Source: Deltaproteobacteria bacterium (GTDB taxonomy: Bacteria > Desulfobacterota > Binatia > UBA9968). Taken from it: DNA of 64,000 bases. This document shows positions 63,049-64,000 of this stretch, piece after piece (the stretch's first letter is position 1; every line of letters starts with the position of its first letter). The DNA lies in NCBI GenBank assembly GCA_016874755.1, contig VGTH01000025.1, positions 19,456-83,455 of the forward strand. The letters run 5' to 3'. The notes under the pieces were generated by a model. The model had not been told where the DNA came from. It did no database searches and saw only the letters and a program-made list of their open reading frames with translations. A program made the translations under genes and the position numbers.

Positions 63049-63786
63049 CTAGTTAAATTTTCCGTTGTTCTCGCTGTCAAATCTTCTTAGCTCACGAATC
63101 TCCTGGCGCTGTTTCAAATCGGCGAGCACGTTGTGCTTGCCCCGTTGAATATGCTCGCGCGCGATGCGCACCGCACGATCGACGTCCCTCTGCTCGATCG
63201 CCGCCAAGAGCCGCAAATGTTCTTGATGGGCGGCGACGCCGCGCGCCGGATCGTAGAGCCCGTCGGTGCGCCGTTTGAGCACGATGCGCTCGAAAACATG
63301 GGCCAACGAACTCTTGAGAGTTTGGTTGCCCGCGAGCGCGGCGATCTCCAAATGGACGTCTTGATCGTAGACCAAGCGTTCGCGAGTGAAGCGCTTTTCA
63401 ATGTCTTTGCCGTAGGAGGTCATCTTCATGCGCAGCTGACTGAGACTCGGCTCGGTTAGGTTGGCAATCGCTTTTTCGACCGCGAACGCCTCCAGCGCTT
63501 CACGCAGCTCGTAGAGCTCTTCGGCCTCTTGCAAACGAATTTCTTTGCACGTAAAACCACGGTTTGGAAGGAATGAGACGTAGCCTTCTTGCACGAGGCG
63601 AGTCAGCGCTTCGCGTACGGGCGTACGACTGACGCCGAGCCGTTCGCTAAGCTCTTGATGATGAAGTTTTTGACCAGGCATCACTTCGTTGCACAGGATC
63701 AGGCTCTTGATCTGATTGTAAACGCGCGCCGAGAGATTCTCCGGCACCCGAACTTTTGTCTTTGACTTCTTCAAGGGGTACGGCAT
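63049..63786 (-). CDS. GntR/FadR-family transcription regulator
   Basis: A 245-residue regulator. Residues about 20-80 form the winged helix (KSLILCNEVMPGQKLHHQELSERLGVSRTPVREALTRLVQEGYV), followed by an all-helical FCD ligand-binding domain with metal-type His residues (DVHLEIAALAGN, HQEHLRLLAAIE, AREHIQRG). It is first in the operon with the cyclic amidohydrolase and Mo hydroxylase, so it probably senses their substrate. The ATG at 63786 is preferred because an upstream start at 63816 would lie inside a likely operator. Confidence 0.9.
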   Translation of the reverse strand: MPYPLKKSKTKVRVPENLSARVYNQIKSLILCNEVMPGQKLHHQELSERLGVSRTPVREALTRLVQEGYVSFLPNRGFTCKEIRLQEAEELYELREALEAFAVEKAIANLTEPSLSQLRMKMTSYGKDIEKRFTRERLVYDQDVHLEIAALAGNQTLKSSLAHVFERIVLKRRTDGLYDPARGVAAHQEHLRLLAAIEQRDVDRAVRIAREHIQRGKHNVLADLKQRQEIRELRRFDSENNGKFN

Positions 63787-63794
63787 TAGGAAAA

Positions 63795-63834
63795 TTGCAT
63801 GAAAAAGTTTATGCAAGTGACGGATACCTATCCG
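63795..63834. promoter_or_regulatory. Two inverted repeats upstream of gntR, possible operators
   Basis: TTGCAT (63795-63800) and ATGCAA (63811-63816) form an inverted pair with a 10-base spacer. Next, CGGATA-CC-TATCCG (63821-63834) is a perfect palindrome inside a GTGA...TCAC frame. Both lie directly before the GntR start and fit binding sites for a dimeric autoregulator. The assignment is inferred. Confidence 0.45.
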
Positions 63835-63920
63835 ATCACATGGGCTAAGTCAACAAATTCAATTTTGAACTTGCAAAAAACAGCCAAAATGATATTGGCT
63901 AAGGCGGCCCAGCGTTTTTA

Positions 63921-64000
63921 GTGCAACTCACGCTGCACAAGCTATCGCGAAGCACTACGAGAAGAGTTACTAATAAGGATCATTATCGGGAGGCATTGTG
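63921..64000. promoter_or_regulatory. Window-end region with inverted repeat and possible divergent gene start
   Basis: GTGCA (63921-63925) and TGCAC (63934-63938) form an inverted pair with an 8-base spacer. At the right edge GGGAGG stands five or so bases before a GTG (63998-64000), which could begin a plus-strand gene outside the window, divergent from gntR. Only the first codon would be seen, so this is speculative. Confidence 0.3.

Overview
The window is a gene-dense, GC-rich (roughly 58-60% by eye) bacterial chromosome segment with about 57 protein genes, no rRNA or tRNA that I could find, no CRISPR array and no intact mobile element. Sec signal peptides, two lipobox proteins, OmpA-type envelope proteins and many tripartite-tricarboxylate (TTT/Bug) binding proteins point to a Gram-negative, diderm organism. 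The mixture of ACMSD-type amidohydrolases, hydantoinase A/B, molybdenum hydroxylases, orphan TctC proteins and a bacterial TrmI resembles uncultured soil or groundwater lineages of the Deltaproteobacteria-like/Binatota, Tectomicrobia, Rokubacteria or NC10 type. That placement is inference, not a measured result.

Layout. 0-6.9 kb: a secreted TPR protein, a VOC-fold protein, the manC-trmI pair, an RluA-type pseudouridine synthase, cutA and a Nudix hydrolase. 7-13.5 kb: a tight operon SDR-SDR-hyuA-hyuB-Bug protein with overlapping or nearly overlapping stops and starts. 13.5-24 kb: SIMPL protein, M48 lipoprotein protease, MFS transporter, two ACMSD-like amidohydrolases, a YVTN beta-propeller, a ClpX-type zinc-finger protein without the ATPase, an ABC binding protein, a DsbA-like protein and argC. 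24-28 kb: a molybdenum hydroxylase (FAD, Mo and 2Fe-2S subunits in that order). 28-30 kb: an envelope set (OmpA domain, BON/LysM, conserved partner). 30-33 kb: dienelactone hydrolase, amidohydrolase and an unknown membrane protein. 33-36 kb: a GrdE-like/GrdB-like pair in which the GrdB homologue is a selenoprotein read through an in-frame TGA. 36-40.9 kb: DTW protein, lipoprotein hydrolase, Bug protein, Fpg-like glycosylase and pyrR. 40.9-48.8 kb: M20 carbamoylase, amidohydrolase, the tctC and tctB-tctA transporter, pyrE and a chlorohydrolase-type deaminase. 48.9-57.3 kb: DUF937-OmpA fusion, a GatC/AtzG-like small subunit plus amidase, a membrane/spermidine-synthase fusion, an antiporter remnant, GST, another Bug protein and another YVTN protein. 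57.6-63.8 kb: a GntR regulator, a cyclic amidohydrolase and a second molybdenum hydroxylase, all on the minus strand.

The common theme is import and stepwise opening of small nitrogen-containing or carboxylated compounds: ring hydroxylation (two Mo hydroxylases), ring opening (hydantoinase, dihydropyrimidinase-type enzyme), C-N hydrolysis (carbamoylase, amidase, deaminase) and uptake (TctABC and orphan binding proteins). The strongest single finding is the selenocysteine-containing GrdB-like protein at 33.0-34.3 kb, whose TGA is followed at the right distance by a compact stem-loop of the bacterial SECIS type. Its GrdE-like partner lies just upstream, and no GrdA is present in the window. Intergenic spaces carry at least four families of AT- or GC-patterned inverted repeats.
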